Shown here piece by piece: positions 27,059-35,952 of a DNA stretch of 64,000 nt. The translations under genes and the position numbers were made by a program. The DNA is from an uncultured Bifidobacterium sp. (lineage in GTDB: Bacteria; Actinomycetota; Actinomycetes; Actinomycetales; Bifidobacteriaceae), in contig NZ_CAUEQY010000002.1 in assembly GCF_959020145.1 (NCBI RefSeq), positions 114,664 through 178,663 of the forward strand. The letters are read 5' to 3'. The notes under the pieces were generated by a model. It ran no database searches, was not told the DNA's origin, and was given only the letters and a program-made list of their open reading frames with translations. Within the stretch, counting starts at the first letter, position 1, and each line of letters starts with the position of its first letter.

Positions 27059-29152
27059 ATGTCTGTGCTCGATGAATTGGTGGCGGGAGCCGTCGAGGAT
27101 CAGCGATCAAGAGAAAACAACGTGCCGCTCGCTGAGGTCAAGCGGATGGCGTTCGAGGCTTCAGCGCCAATCGATGCGCGCCAGTGGCTGAAAAAGGCGG
27201 ATGGCATTCCGGTCATCGCCGAGATCAAGCGTGCCTCCCCATCCAAAGGCCATTTGAGCGATATTCCGGATCCGGCCGCTTTGGCCCGCGAATACGAGCA
27301 GGGAGGTGCAAGCGCGATTTCCGTGCTGACTGAAGGCCGTCGGTTCCTTGGCTCTCTTGAAGATTTCGACAAGGTGCGCGCCGCAGTGAGGATTCCCGTG
27401 CTGCGCAAGGATTTCATCGTTACCGAATATCAGATTTGGGAAGCACGTGCGCATGGTGCCGATCTGGTGCTGCTCATCGTCGCCGCATTGGACGACGTCA
27501 AGCTCAAGTCGCTGCTCGATCTCGCGCATAGCCTCAATATGACGGTGCTGGTGGAAACACACACCCGTGAGGAGATTCAACGGGCCATCAATGCCGGGGC
27601 CAAGGTCATTGGCATCAACGCCCGCAATCTTAAAGACCTCAAGGTGGATGTGAACAAGTACAACGAACTGGCCGCGGATTTGCCGGACGATGTGATTCGC
27701 GTGGCGGAATCCGGTGTGTTCGGTTCGGTTGAGCTTGAGGATTACGCCCGTGCCGGCGCGGATGCGGTGCTGGTGGGAGAAGGCGTGGCCACCGCGGCCA
27801 ACCATGAGCAGGCAGTGGAACGATTAGTAAAGGCAGGAGCAAGAGTGAAGGCATCCGAACAGACCCCGTTGGCAAGCCATGAAGGACCATATTTCGGACA
27901 GTTTGGCGGACGCTATGTTCCGGAAGCGCTGATCACGGCGCTCGACGAGCTTGAACGCGTGTATACGGAAGCCAAGGCCGATCCGGAATTCCATAAGGAA
28001 TTGGCGCGGTTGAACCAGCAGTATGTTGGACGTCCGTCCCCATTGACTGAAGCGCCTCGTTTCGCGCAGAGGCTCGAGGAGAAAACCGGTCTTGATGCCC
28101 GTGTGTTCCTCAAGCGTGAAGACCTGAACCACACCGGCGCCCACAAGATCAACAACGCGCTTGGACAGGCCCTACTGGTCAAGCGCATGGGCAAAACCCG
28201 TGTGATCGCCGAAACCGGTGCAGGCCAGCATGGTGTGGCCACTGCCACGGTCTGTGCCATGCTGGGACTCAAGTGCCGCATCTACATGGGACAGATCGAT
28301 GCCCGCCGTCAGGCGCTGAACGTTGCCCGCATGCGCATGCTTGGCGCGGAGGTCGTCGAAGTCACCTTGGGTGATCGCATCCTCAAGGACGCCATCAACG
28401 AGGCGCTGCGCGACTGGGTCACCAACGTCAAAGACACCCATTATCTGCTCGGCACGGTCGCAGGACCTCATCCGTTCCCATCGATGGTGCGCGACTTCCA
28501 AAAGATCATCGGAGAGGAAGCGAAACAGCAGCTGCAGGATTGGTATGGCATCGACCATCCCGATGCTATCTGCGCATGCGTCGGCGGCGGCTCCAACGCC
28601 ATCGGCATCATGAACGCCTTCCTCGATGACGAACGAGTGAACCTGTACGGTTACGAGGCCGGCGGTAACGGGCCCGAATCCGGTCGCCATGCCATTCGAT
28701 TCGCGCCAGGTACCGGTGAACTGGGCATGTTCCAAGGAGCCAAGAGCTATCTGTTGGAAAACCCCGAAGGCCAGACCCTTGACACGTACTCCATCTCCGC
28801 AGGCTTGGATTACGCCTCCGTCGGCCCCGAACATGCATGGCTCAAGGATATCGGCCGCGTCAACTATTCCTGGGCCACTGATCAGGAAGCCATGAGCGCG
28901 TTCAAGGATCTGTGCGAAACCGAAGGCATCATCCCTGCCATCGAAAGCTCCCACGCAGTGGCCGGCGCGTACAAGGCAGCTGCAGACCTCAAGGCCAAAG
29001 GGTATGAGCATCCGGTCATGATCATCAACATCTCTGGCCGTGGAGACAAGGACATGAACACCGCCGGCAAATGGTTCGGATACCTGACCGACGAGCAGGC
29101 CAAAGCCTTGGAAGCCAACGGCGCGCAAGGCAACAACGCGGACGGCGAGTGA
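27059..29152 (+). CDS. trpCB: Fused indole-3-glycerol-phosphate synthase / tryptophan synthase beta
   Basis: This single 697-codon frame joins two enzymes. Residues 1-~265 are TrpC, a barrel with the catalytic lysine in EIKRASPSKG and AESGV near the end. Residues ~285-690 are TrpB, with GQFGGRYVPEAL, the PLP lysine in HTGAHKINNALGQ and the phosphate loop GGGSNAIG. The junction (residues ~260-285) is a short Lys/Ala-rich linker with no internal start or stop. trpA follows 17 bases later, so the fused chain supplies IGP and takes indole from TrpA in one complex. trpD, trpF and trpG are not nearby. Confidence 0.95.
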   Translation: MSVLDELVAGAVEDQRSRENNVPLAEVKRMAFEASAPIDARQWLKKADGIPVIAEIKRASPSKGHLSDIPDPAALAREYEQGGASAISVLTEGRRFLGSLEDFDKVRAAVRIPVLRKDFIVTEYQIWEARAHGADLVLLIVAALDDVKLKSLLDLAHSLNMTVLVETHTREEIQRAINAGAKVIGINARNLKDLKVDVNKYNELAADLPDDVIRVAESGVFGSVELEDYARAGADAVLVGEGVATAANHEQAVERLVKAGARVKASEQTPLASHEGPYFGQFGGRYVPEALITALDELERVYTEAKADPEFHKELARLNQQYVGRPSPLTEAPRFAQRLEEKTGLDARVFLKREDLNHTGAHKINNALGQALLVKRMGKTRVIAETGAGQHGVATATVCAMLGLKCRIYMGQIDARRQALNVARMRMLGAEVVEVTLGDRILKDAINEALRDWVTNVKDTHYLLGTVAGPHPFPSMVRDFQKIIGEEAKQQLQDWYGIDHPDAICACVGGGSNAIGIMNAFLDDERVNLYGYEAGGNGPESGRHAIRFAPGTGELGMFQGAKSYLLENPEGQTLDTYSISAGLDYASVGPEHAWLKDIGRVNYSWATDQEAMSAFKDLCETEGIIPAIESSHAVAGAYKAAADLKAKGYEHPVMIINISGRGDKDMNTAGKWFGYLTDEQAKALEANGAQGNNADGE

Positions 29153-29169
29153 GAAAAGGAGCAACCATC

Positions 29170-30045
29170 ATGACGAACGCAACATCATCCACGCCGTCCG
29201 GCCAGCCACTCGGCATCAGCCACAAGCCAAGCCCGACGGAAACCATGTTCGATGAATTCAAAGCCGCCGACAAGCCGGCATTCATCGGATATCTGCCATA
29301 CGGATTCCCTGATCCGGATTATTCGCTCAAAGCTTTCCGCACCATGGTCGAACACGGCGTGAACGCGGTCGAAATCGGGCTGCCGTATTCCGACCCCGTC
29401 ATGGACGGTCCCGTCATCCAGGCGGCATCGCAAATCGCCATCGACAATGGTGAAAAAATCGCCAACGTATTCAAAGCGGTGGAAACAGTGGCGAACGCCG
29501 GGGGAGTGCCATTGGTCATGAGCTATTGGAACCTCATCTTCCATTACGGCGTCGAACGATTCGCACGTGATTTCGAAAACGCCGGTGGAGCCGGTCTCAT
29601 CACCCCGGATCTCATTCCGGATGAGGCCGGCGAGTGGATCGAAGCCTCCGACCGTCACGGACTCGACCGCATCTTCCTGGTATCTCCGGATTCCACCGAA
29701 GACCGTCTGAAAGTCGTTGCGGACAATGCGCGGGGTTTCGTCTATGCTGCCGCCCGCATGGGCGTCACCGGAGAACGCTCCACCATCGATGCGTCCCCGA
29801 AGGAACTGGTCGCCCGTACCCGCAAGGCCGGTGCGAAAAACGTGTGCGTAGGCATCGGCGTGTCCACCGCGGAACAGGGGGCTCGTGTCGGATCGTATGC
29901 GGACGGTGTCATCGTAGGCTCGGCTCTGGTGCATACCATGCTTGACGAATCCGGCAAGCATGCAGTCGACGAAGCCACCGGTCTCAAGGCCTTGGCGGAG
30001 AAGACTGAGGAGCTTGCCGAAGGCATCCACAACGCCCGCAACTGA
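29170..30045 (+). CDS. trpA: Tryptophan synthase alpha chain
   Basis: This 291-residue barrel cleaves indole-3-glycerol phosphate to indole, which tunnels to TrpB. ATG 29170 follows AAAAGGAG. The catalytic Glu is in AVEIGLPYSDPVMDGP and the Asp follows in it; GLITPDL and GVGVSTAEQ-type C-terminal loops are present. An N-terminal extension of about 25 residues precedes the usual start. A long perfect inverted repeat follows the stop. Confidence 0.96.
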   Translation: MTNATSSTPSGQPLGISHKPSPTETMFDEFKAADKPAFIGYLPYGFPDPDYSLKAFRTMVEHGVNAVEIGLPYSDPVMDGPVIQAASQIAIDNGEKIANVFKAVETVANAGGVPLVMSYWNLIFHYGVERFARDFENAGGAGLITPDLIPDEAGEWIEASDRHGLDRIFLVSPDSTEDRLKVVADNARGFVYAAARMGVTGERSTIDASPKELVARTRKAGAKNVCVGIGVSTAEQGARVGSYADGVIVGSALVHTMLDESGKHAVDEATGLKALAEKTEELAEGIHNARN

Positions 30046-30066
30046 ACCAGTCCAAAGACAACATAC

Positions 30067-30104
30067 TGGTAGTCCACGTACCATATCGTATACGTGGACT
30101 ACCA
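30067..30104. repeat. Perfect 14-bp inverted repeat between trpA and lgt
   Basis: TGGTAGTCCACGTA (30067-30080) and its exact reverse complement (30091-30104) flank a 10-base spacer. There is no T-run. The right arm ends 10 bases before the lgt ATG and just before its Shine-Dalgarno. It could be an operator for a dimeric regulator or an mRNA hairpin acting as terminator or translational control. Confidence 0.75.
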
Positions 30105-30114
30105 TCAGGAAACT

Positions 30115-31125
30115 ATGACACTTGCTTACATTCCGTCACCCACCATTTCGCAGTTTTCCATCGGGCCGGTGACCATCCATTTCTACGCGCTGTGCATTCT
30201 GCTCGGCATCGTGCTGGCGGTATGGATGACAACCGTTCATTGGAAACGATATGGCGGTAATTTCGATCAGATTCTCGACATCACGCTTGTCGCGGTGCCG
30301 AGCGGCATCATCGGTGCGCGTATATACCACATCATCACCACTCCGGAACGTTTCTTCGGACCGACCGGCGATTGGGTGGAGATGTTCCGCATCTGGAATG
30401 GCGGACTGGGCATCTGGGGCGGCGTCCTGCTTGGAGCGCTTGCCGCTTGGGCATGGTGTCGTCACAGGCATTATCCAATGGCTCTGCTCGGTGACGCCGT
30501 CGCGCCAGGATTGCTCGTGGCGCAGGCCGTGGGACGTCTGGGCAACTGGTTCAACCAAGAGCTTTACGGCGCGCCGACGATCTTGCCTTGGGGTTTGAAG
30601 TTGAATATGGAGGGAAGCGCCATCGGTCACAGCGAACAATGCTATGACGGAGCGACCTGCCCGACAGGCACGCTGTTCCACCCCACCTTCCTGTATGAGA
30701 TGATTTGGAATCTCATCGGTGCTGCGCTCATCGTTTTCCTTGGTTCCAAAATCATGAAAAAACTCAAGGCCGGGTCCTTGTTCGCCATATACATCATGTG
30801 GTACACGGCGGGACGCACTTGGATCGAGGCTCTGCGCATTGATTTCGCGCACGAGTTCCTTGGCGTGCGCATCAACGTATGGGTGTCCATGGCGGTGTTC
30901 GTGCTTGGCGTGGTGGCTTTCATCGTTATTCAGCAGATGGGAAAGTCCACCGAGCTGCTTGCCGAGAAGTTGCGCACCGTCACCGAGATTGAGCTAAGCC
31001 TCGTCGAGGATGGAGAAACCGGTCTCTCGACCGCGAAGGCCAACCTTACGAAAACCAAGGATGAAATCACGGCAAACGATGGCTCATCCGTCTCATATGC
31101 CGATGACCAGTCCGACAACAAGTAG
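30115..31125 (+). CDS. lgt: Prolipoprotein diacylglyceryl transferase
   Basis: This ~336-residue membrane enzyme attaches diacylglycerol to the lipobox cysteine of prelipoproteins. Seven membrane segments are visible. The Lgt signature is GRLGNWFNQELYGAPT near residue 143, and the conserved GARIYHI and GNGGLGIWGG blocks lie earlier. The C-terminal ~60 residues are a charged cytoplasmic tail. ATG 30115 has AGGA 4 bases before it; a GTG at 30094 in frame lies within the inverted repeat and is less likely. Confidence 0.95.
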   Translation: MTLAYIPSPTISQFSIGPVTIHFYALCILLGIVLAVWMTTVHWKRYGGNFDQILDITLVAVPSGIIGARIYHIITTPERFFGPTGDWVEMFRIWNGGLGIWGGVLLGALAAWAWCRHRHYPMALLGDAVAPGLLVAQAVGRLGNWFNQELYGAPTILPWGLKLNMEGSAIGHSEQCYDGATCPTGTLFHPTFLYEMIWNLIGAALIVFLGSKIMKKLKAGSLFAIYIMWYTAGRTWIEALRIDFAHEFLGVRINVWVSMAVFVLGVVAFIVIQQMGKSTELLAEKLRTVTEIELSLVEDGETGLSTAKANLTKTKDEITANDGSSVSYADDQSDNK

Positions 31126-31146
31126 CATCAAGTCGATTACCTTCCA

Positions 31147-31152
31147 TAGAAT
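31147..31152 (+). promoter_or_regulatory. -10-like hexamer giving a leaderless rpe mRNA (predicted)
   Basis: TAGAAT followed by GAGAACC leads straight into ATG 31160. The 7-base spacing is that expected for transcription from the start codon. Confidence 0.5.
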
Positions 31153-31159
31153 GAGAACC

Positions 31160-31825
31160 ATGACTATTCAAATCGCACCTAGCATCCTGTCCGCTGACTT
31201 CTGCAATCTGGAACGTGATCTTAAGGCCATTTCCAACGCCGATTTCGTTCACGTGGACGTGATGGACCATCATTTCGTTCCGAATCTGACGTTGGGTGAG
31301 CCGATTGTGGCTCGCATCTGCCAAGTCACTGACCTTCCGGTCGACGTGCATCTGATGATCGAGGATCCGGACCGTTGGGCTCCGGAATACGCCAAGCTTG
31401 GTGCGGCTTCCGTCAGCTTCCATATGGGAGCGACGCATGCTCCGGTTCGTCTTGCGCGTCAGCTGCGCGACATGGGCTGCAAGGCTTGCTTCGCGGTCCG
31501 TCCGGCCGAACCGGTCGAGCCGATCTTCGACATCCTTGACGAATTCGACATGGTGCTTATCATGACGGTCGAACCGGGCTTCGGCGGTCAGAAGTTCCTT
31601 GACAACCAGATGGCCAAGGTTCGTCGTCTGCGTGACGAAATCACCCGCCGTGGCCTGAAGACGAAGATCCAGGTCGATGGTGGCGTGAGCCCCAAGACCG
31701 CCCATATCGTTGCCGAAGCCGGTGCCGATGTGCTGGTCGCCGGTTCCGCCGTGTACGGTGCCGAGAATCCGGCCGAGGCTATCGACTCCATCCGCGAGAA
31801 GGCCGAAGCAGCCTTCAAGGCGTGA
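31160..31825 (+). CDS. rpe: Ribulose-phosphate 3-epimerase
   Basis: This 221-residue barrel interconverts ribulose-5-P and xylulose-5-P, feeding the fructose-6-phosphate phosphoketolase (bifid) pathway. The motifs are SILSAD, HVDVMDHHFVPNLT, the metal Asp in VDVHLM, TVEPGFGGQKF and VDGGV. Start ATG 31160 is preferred: it has no Shine-Dalgarno but a -10-like TAGAAT 7 bases before. ATG 31151 lies inside that hexamer. Confidence 0.95.
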   Translation: MTIQIAPSILSADFCNLERDLKAISNADFVHVDVMDHHFVPNLTLGEPIVARICQVTDLPVDVHLMIEDPDRWAPEYAKLGAASVSFHMGATHAPVRLARQLRDMGCKACFAVRPAEPVEPIFDILDEFDMVLIMTVEPGFGGQKFLDNQMAKVRRLRDEITRRGLKTKIQVDGGVSPKTAHIVAEAGADVLVAGSAVYGAENPAEAIDSIREKAEAAFKA

Positions 31826-31854
31826 ACGCCCACCATACAAGGAAGCATACGAAT

Positions 31855-32118
31855 ATGAAGACTTTTGAATCGCTGTTCGCGGAATTGAGCGAGAAAGCCG
31901 CCACCAAGCAGGCCGGTTCCCTGACCGTCGATGAGCTTGCCAAAGGCACGCACTTCATCGGCAAGAAGATTGTCGAAGAGGCTGGAGAGACCTGGATCGC
32001 CGCCGAATATGAGGGTGCTGATCGCACGGCCGAAGAAATGAGCCAGCTCATCTACCATCTGCAGGTCATGATGATCGATCGTGGCATCACACTCGAGGAC
32101 ATCTACAAGAACCTGTGA
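31855..32118 (+). CDS. hisE: Phosphoribosyl-ATP pyrophosphohydrolase
   Basis: This 87-residue all-helical MazG-like enzyme catalyses step two of histidine synthesis. The metal-binding acids are in KIVEEAGETWIAAEYE, and the C-terminal EMSQLIYHLQVMMIDRGI matches the family. AAGGAA precedes ATG 31855. A terminator-like hairpin separates it from hisG. Confidence 0.96.
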   Translation: MKTFESLFAELSEKAATKQAGSLTVDELAKGTHFIGKKIVEEAGETWIAAEYEGADRTAEEMSQLIYHLQVMMIDRGITLEDIYKNL

Positions 32119-32127
32119 GAAACCCGG

Positions 32128-32158
32128 GGCCATGCCAGTTGAAGGTGTGGCCTTTTTT
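32128..32158 (+). terminator. Terminator-like hairpin immediately before the hisG ribosome-binding site
   Basis: GGCCATGCC pairs with GGTGTGGCC (two G-T pairs) around AGTTGAA and is followed by six T residues, ending one base or so before the AGAGGAG of hisG. It may attenuate read-through from hisE or mask the site. Confidence 0.6.
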
Positions 32159-32169
32159 AGAGGAGAAAC

Positions 32170-33021
32170 ATGCTAAGAATCGCTGTGCCTAATAAGGGCA
32201 TGCTGTCCGAACCCGCTTGGAACATGCTGGCGGAAGCCGGCTACCGTTTGAGGAGCAACCCTCGCCAGTTGGTCGTGGAGGATCCCGACAATGATGTTGA
32301 GTTGTTCTACCTGCGTCCCCTCGACATTGCGGTCTATGTCGGTCGCGGCACCATCGACGTTGGAATCACCGGGCATGATTTGCTCGTGAACTCCGGCACC
32401 GATGCGGAGGAGCATATGCAGCTTGGCTTCGGAGCCTCCACGTTCCGTTTCGCAGCCCCGAACGATTCGCCGATTACCAAGCTTGAGGATATTGAAGGCA
32501 AGCGAGTCGCCACCACATTCGACAAGCTCGTACACGACTATCTGGTCGAGCATGGCATCAACGCGGAAACCGTGCACCTTGACGGCGCCGTCGAATCGTC
32601 CGTCCAGCTTGGCGTCGCCGATCTGATCGCCGATGTGGTTTCCACAGGGACCACTCTGCGTAATGCGGGACTGCGCATTTTCGCTGAACCGCTGATGCAC
32701 TCTGAAGCCGTATTGATTCGTTCCCCTCGTCTTGAGGCGGATGACGAGCGTCTGACGATTCTGAGCAGGCGTCTGCAAGGCGTGCTCACTGCCCAGCGTA
32801 ATGTGCTTATGGACTACGACATTCCGGTCGAGAAGGTGTCCGCCGCAGTGGATATCACTCCGGGTTTCGAAAGCCCGACGATTTCGCCTCTGCATGATAA
32901 GCAGTGGGCGGCCGTGCGTGTGGTGGTTCCGAAGGCGAAGGTGAACCAGCTTATGGACCAGTTGTATGAAGTTGGTGCCCGTGGCATAATAGTCACCGCG
33001 TTGCAGGCTTCGAGAATGTAG
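32170..33021 (+). CDS. hisG: ATP phosphoribosyltransferase
   Basis: This 283-residue long-form HisG carries out the first, committed step of histidine synthesis. The catalytic domains show [30 protein letters not shown] and the PRPP loop [14 protein letters not shown]-terminal ACT-like regulatory domain (from about residue 210) is present, so histidine inhibition is expected. Shine-Dalgarno AGAGGAG precedes the ATG. Confidence 0.96.
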
Positions 33022-33034
33022 TGTTGCTCGTAAT

Positions 33035-33646
33035 ATGAGCAAATTGATTATTAAGAAGCAATACAGTCCGGAACCGCGAGACATCTATTTCACGGTTCCG
33101 AACTTCATCAGCCTGCTGAGAATCATTTCGATTCCTTTTATCGCGATGCTGGTCTCTCATCACAGGATGGTGACCGCCTTGGTCGTGCTTGCACTATCGG
33201 CGATATCCGATGGTTTGGACGGACTGATCGCCAGATCATTCAATCAGGTGAGCAAAATCGGGCAAATTCTCGATCCGATTGCCGATCGTCTGCTGATCTT
33301 CTGCAGCATTCTTGCTTTGGGTGTGGCGAACATCATTCCATGGTGGATGCTGATCGTCGTCGGCCTGCGAGATTTGATCATGGCTGTTCTGATACTGGTT
33401 TTGGCGCAGCACGATTATGGCCCATTGCCTGTTCATTTCGTAGGCAAGGCCGGTACCGCGATGCTGCTTATCGCCATCGTCGCGTTGATCTTCGCCGACA
33501 TCTGGTCCAACGCCGCTGCGGATACACTGCATCTATGCGGTCTTGCCACCGGAATCTGGGGCGTTGGACTGTATTGGCTTGCAGGGTACATCTACATGCG
33601 CCAAGGCATCCAACTGTTGAAGAACGATACAAACAGCAAGGATTGA
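33035..33646 (+). CDS. pgsA: CDP-alcohol phosphatidyltransferase (PgsA-like)
   Basis: This 203-residue membrane protein has about six helices and the full CDP-alcohol signature SDGLDGLIAR...G...D...D with all acids and the Arg present. It probably transfers a phosphatidyl group to glycerol phosphate or a related alcohol, but the acceptor cannot be read from the sequence. It precedes DUF881-Sbp-DUF881 exactly as Rv1822 does in mycobacteria. No Shine-Dalgarno is seen. It starts 14 bases after the hisG stop. Confidence 0.88.
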   Translation: MSKLIIKKQYSPEPRDIYFTVPNFISLLRIISIPFIAMLVSHHRMVTALVVLALSAISDGLDGLIARSFNQVSKIGQILDPIADRLLIFCSILALGVANIIPWWMLIVVGLRDLIMAVLILVLAQHDYGPLPVHFVGKAGTAMLLIAIVALIFADIWSNAAADTLHLCGLATGIWGVGLYWLAGYIYMRQGIQLLKNDTNSKD

Positions 33647-33653
33647 CGCATAT

Positions 33654-34625
33654 ATGAAGTCCGATGCTCCACGTTTCGCGTCGTTCCCCGTTTCCCCGGA
33701 GAACGTACCCACAAAGCATCGTGCCATTTTTTCGTCATCCTTCGCCGGCCTGTCATCCCATCATGTGCAACCGGCCTCCATGCCCGCCATGCCGCAACGC
33801 CATAGACATGTCGATGACGATTCGCTTCGGCTTATTGACGATTTGACCAATCGTCCGATGGATGTCCTGTATTCGGACTCCCGCCTGGCCACTAAAAAAC
33901 GTTCGGCGGTTTCGATTTGGGCCACCAGGATTCTGGTGTTCCTCATCTGCATCGCTGTGGGTGCCGCGGGAAGCGTTTTCGTGCGCCAGCTGAGCACTGA
34001 CCCACGCAAAGAAGTACGCAAGCAGTTGGCAAGCCAGCTGACCGAACAAACGAAGCGGGTCGGCGACCTCACCAAGGATGTCAACGACTTGCGGTCGCAA
34101 ATCGAATCTGAATCGGAATCCTTGGCAAGCTGGTCCCTAAACCAGACGATGCAGGATGATGAAATGGTCAATGGAACGCTTCCGGTGCAAGGGGAAGGCA
34201 TTGTCCTGACCGTAGCCAACCCGCTTTCCGTCAGCGGCGACAATGCTGACTCCTCACTGCCAAGAGAAAATGGCAGCCAGGTTCGAGTCGTCACCGATTC
34301 CGATTTGCAGCTGCTTGTCTCCTTGCTATGGCAATCCGGAGCGGAGGCGATCGCGATCAACGGCAACCGCCTTGGCGTGCAAACCTCGATTCGAACCGCC
34401 GGATCGACGATTCTCATCGGAGTCAATTCGGTGCAAAGCCCATATCGAATCGAGGCGATAGGCAATCAGGCGACCTTGGCGAAATCGGTAAGCAAGACAA
34501 CGCAGAAACAACTGTATGACGATTTCAAAAAGGCCGGCATCTATCCGCAGATAAGCAAAAGCAAATCGATTACACTTGATGCTGCAGTGGCTGGCGACAC
34601 GACGCATGTGAGGAAGGACAAGTAA
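33654..34625 (+). CDS. DUF881 membrane-anchored protein (first of pair)
   Basis: This 323-residue protein has a ~85-residue basic, Ser/Pro/His-rich cytoplasmic N-terminus and one membrane helix (about residues 87-107). A short coiled coil (QLTEQTKRVGDLTKDVNDLRSQIESE) and an extracytoplasmic DUF881 domain with VVTDSDLQLLVSLLWQSGAEAIAINGNRL follow. Its stop overlaps the next ATG by one base. In firmicutes the DUF881/DUF1290 set lies near division and sporulation genes. A role at the division site is inferred, not shown. Confidence 0.88.
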   Translation: MKSDAPRFASFPVSPENVPTKHRAIFSSSFAGLSSHHVQPASMPAMPQRHRHVDDDSLRLIDDLTNRPMDVLYSDSRLATKKRSAVSIWATRILVFLICIAVGAAGSVFVRQLSTDPRKEVRKQLASQLTEQTKRVGDLTKDVNDLRSQIESESESLASWSLNQTMQDDEMVNGTLPVQGEGIVLTVANPLSVSGDNADSSLPRENGSQVRVVTDSDLQLLVSLLWQSGAEAIAINGNRLGVQTSIRTAGSTILIGVNSVQSPYRIEAIGNQATLAKSVSKTTQKQLYDDFKKAGIYPQISKSKSITLDAAVAGDTTHVRKDK

Positions 34626-34957
34626 TGGCAGCTGTCTTGGGACTTATCATCGGCGTGGTAATCGGTGTATTCGTTCGTCCGGACATCCCCATCGAGCTCC
34701 AACCGTATCTGCCGATTATGGTATTGGCCGCGTTGGATGCGTTGCTAGGCGCCGCACGCGCGTATTTCCAACGCAGCTTTTCCGATAAAGTGTTCGTGAT
34801 CTCCTTCTTCTCGAATGTCATCACCGCGACGCTGCTGGTGTTCCTCGGCAACCAGTTGGGAGTCGGCTCCCAGCTGCAGACCGCAGTGATCGTAGTGCTC
34901 GGCATACGAATCTTTACCAATGTGTCCTCCATCCGACGCTTCATCTTTAAAGGTTGA
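34625..34957 (+). CDS. sbp: Small basic protein Sbp (DUF1290)
   Basis: This 110-residue membrane protein has three to four helices. It matches the Sbp family: GVFVRPDIPIELQPYLPIMVLAALDALLG and a C-terminal NVSSIRRFIFKG. It is encoded between two DUF881 genes with a 1-base overlap upstream and a 6-base gap downstream, so the three products likely form one membrane complex. Confidence 0.9.
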   Translation: MAAVLGLIIGVVIGVFVRPDIPIELQPYLPIMVLAALDALLGAARAYFQRSFSDKVFVISFFSNVITATLLVFLGNQLGVGSQLQTAVIVVLGIRIFTNVSSIRRFIFKG

Positions 34958-34963
34958 TGCGGT

Positions 34964-35791
34964 ATGAGCGGACAAGACGCGAACAGCAAGGACATGCTGT
35001 CCAGAATCCATGAGCAGAGGGTCAAGGACCAGAACAATGACAGCACCCAAACCGGTGCGTTCCCCATGGTCAAGGCCAAGAAGCGGATCTCACTTGATGC
35101 GAAGGTCACACGAACCCGACTGTATTCCAGCATTCTGGTCACGATATTGTGCGCCTTGCTTGGCTTCGGCTATGTGATCCAGATAAACAACACGACATCC
35201 ACCTATGAGACGATGAGCGAAGATGAATTAACCAAGCTCATCAGCGAGACCAATGCCCAGGTCCAAAAGCTCGAACAGCGTAAGAACGAACTCTCCAGCC
35301 AGCTGAACGCTTTGAAAGACACCGCGGACAAAAATGAGAAGGCCGCGGAAATCGCCAAGCAGAACGCGCAGATCAACGGCATCCTATCCGGCCGTCTCGC
35401 GGCTACGGGAGAAGGCGTGGTCATCCGCATATCGCAGGGTTCCAAACAGAAGATTGACTCCGCGATATTGTTCACGTTGCTTGAGGAATTGCGCAACAGT
35501 GGTGCCGAGGTCATTGAGATCAACAATGTCCGCGTGGTAACCAGCACTTACATCAGTGGCACGGCCGGCAGTCTCGTCTGCGACGGCACCAAACTGAAAT
35601 CCCCATTCACCATTCGCGCGATCGGCGACAGCGACAATCTGCAGAACGCGGTCAATCTGGCCGGTGGCGTCGGGTCGCGGCTCAAAGTGAAGTATGGCGC
35701 TACGGTATCGGTCAGCCCCTCTGACAAAGTGATGATCAAGTCCACGCGTCAGGCTCCGCAGTATACATATGCGCACGTCATCGGACAGTAA
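34964..35791 (+). CDS. DUF881 membrane-anchored protein (second of pair)
   Basis: This 275-residue protein has a ~50-residue cytoplasmic N-terminus and a single helix around residues 51-71. A clear coiled coil (ETNAQVQKLEQRKNELSSQL, residues ~88-110) and a DUF881 domain follow, containing LRNSGAEVIEINNVRVV and SPFTIRAIGD. It is the paired partner of the protein two genes upstream. The start ATG 34964 has a GATGCGG-type weak Shine-Dalgarno. Confidence 0.88.
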   Translation: MSGQDANSKDMLSRIHEQRVKDQNNDSTQTGAFPMVKAKKRISLDAKVTRTRLYSSILVTILCALLGFGYVIQINNTTSTYETMSEDELTKLISETNAQVQKLEQRKNELSSQLNALKDTADKNEKAAEIAKQNAQINGILSGRLAATGEGVVIRISQGSKQKIDSAILFTLLEELRNSGAEVIEINNVRVVTSTYISGTAGSLVCDGTKLKSPFTIRAIGDSDNLQNAVNLAGGVGSRLKVKYGATVSVSPSDKVMIKSTRQAPQYTYAHVIGQ

Positions 35792-35871
35792 ACAGTGAAG
35801 GACCTTTCCTTTCGCGACATTCAATCAGCGTTGTTCTTCCGTTCACCGAAATGGCGTGCCGTTGTCTGCGC

Positions 35872-35904
35872 TTGACCCTATCTTGTTCATCGTTGATATA
35901 TAGT
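35872..35904 (+). promoter_or_regulatory. Probable promoter of thrS
   Basis: TTGACC (35872-35877) and the GATATATAGT region (35895-35904) are spaced 17-19 bases apart, about 50 bases before ATG 35953. Confidence 0.55.
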
Positions 35905-35952
35905 CCAGGCCTGCACATTGGTAACGCGGACCCCGATAGCAAAGGACAACTC

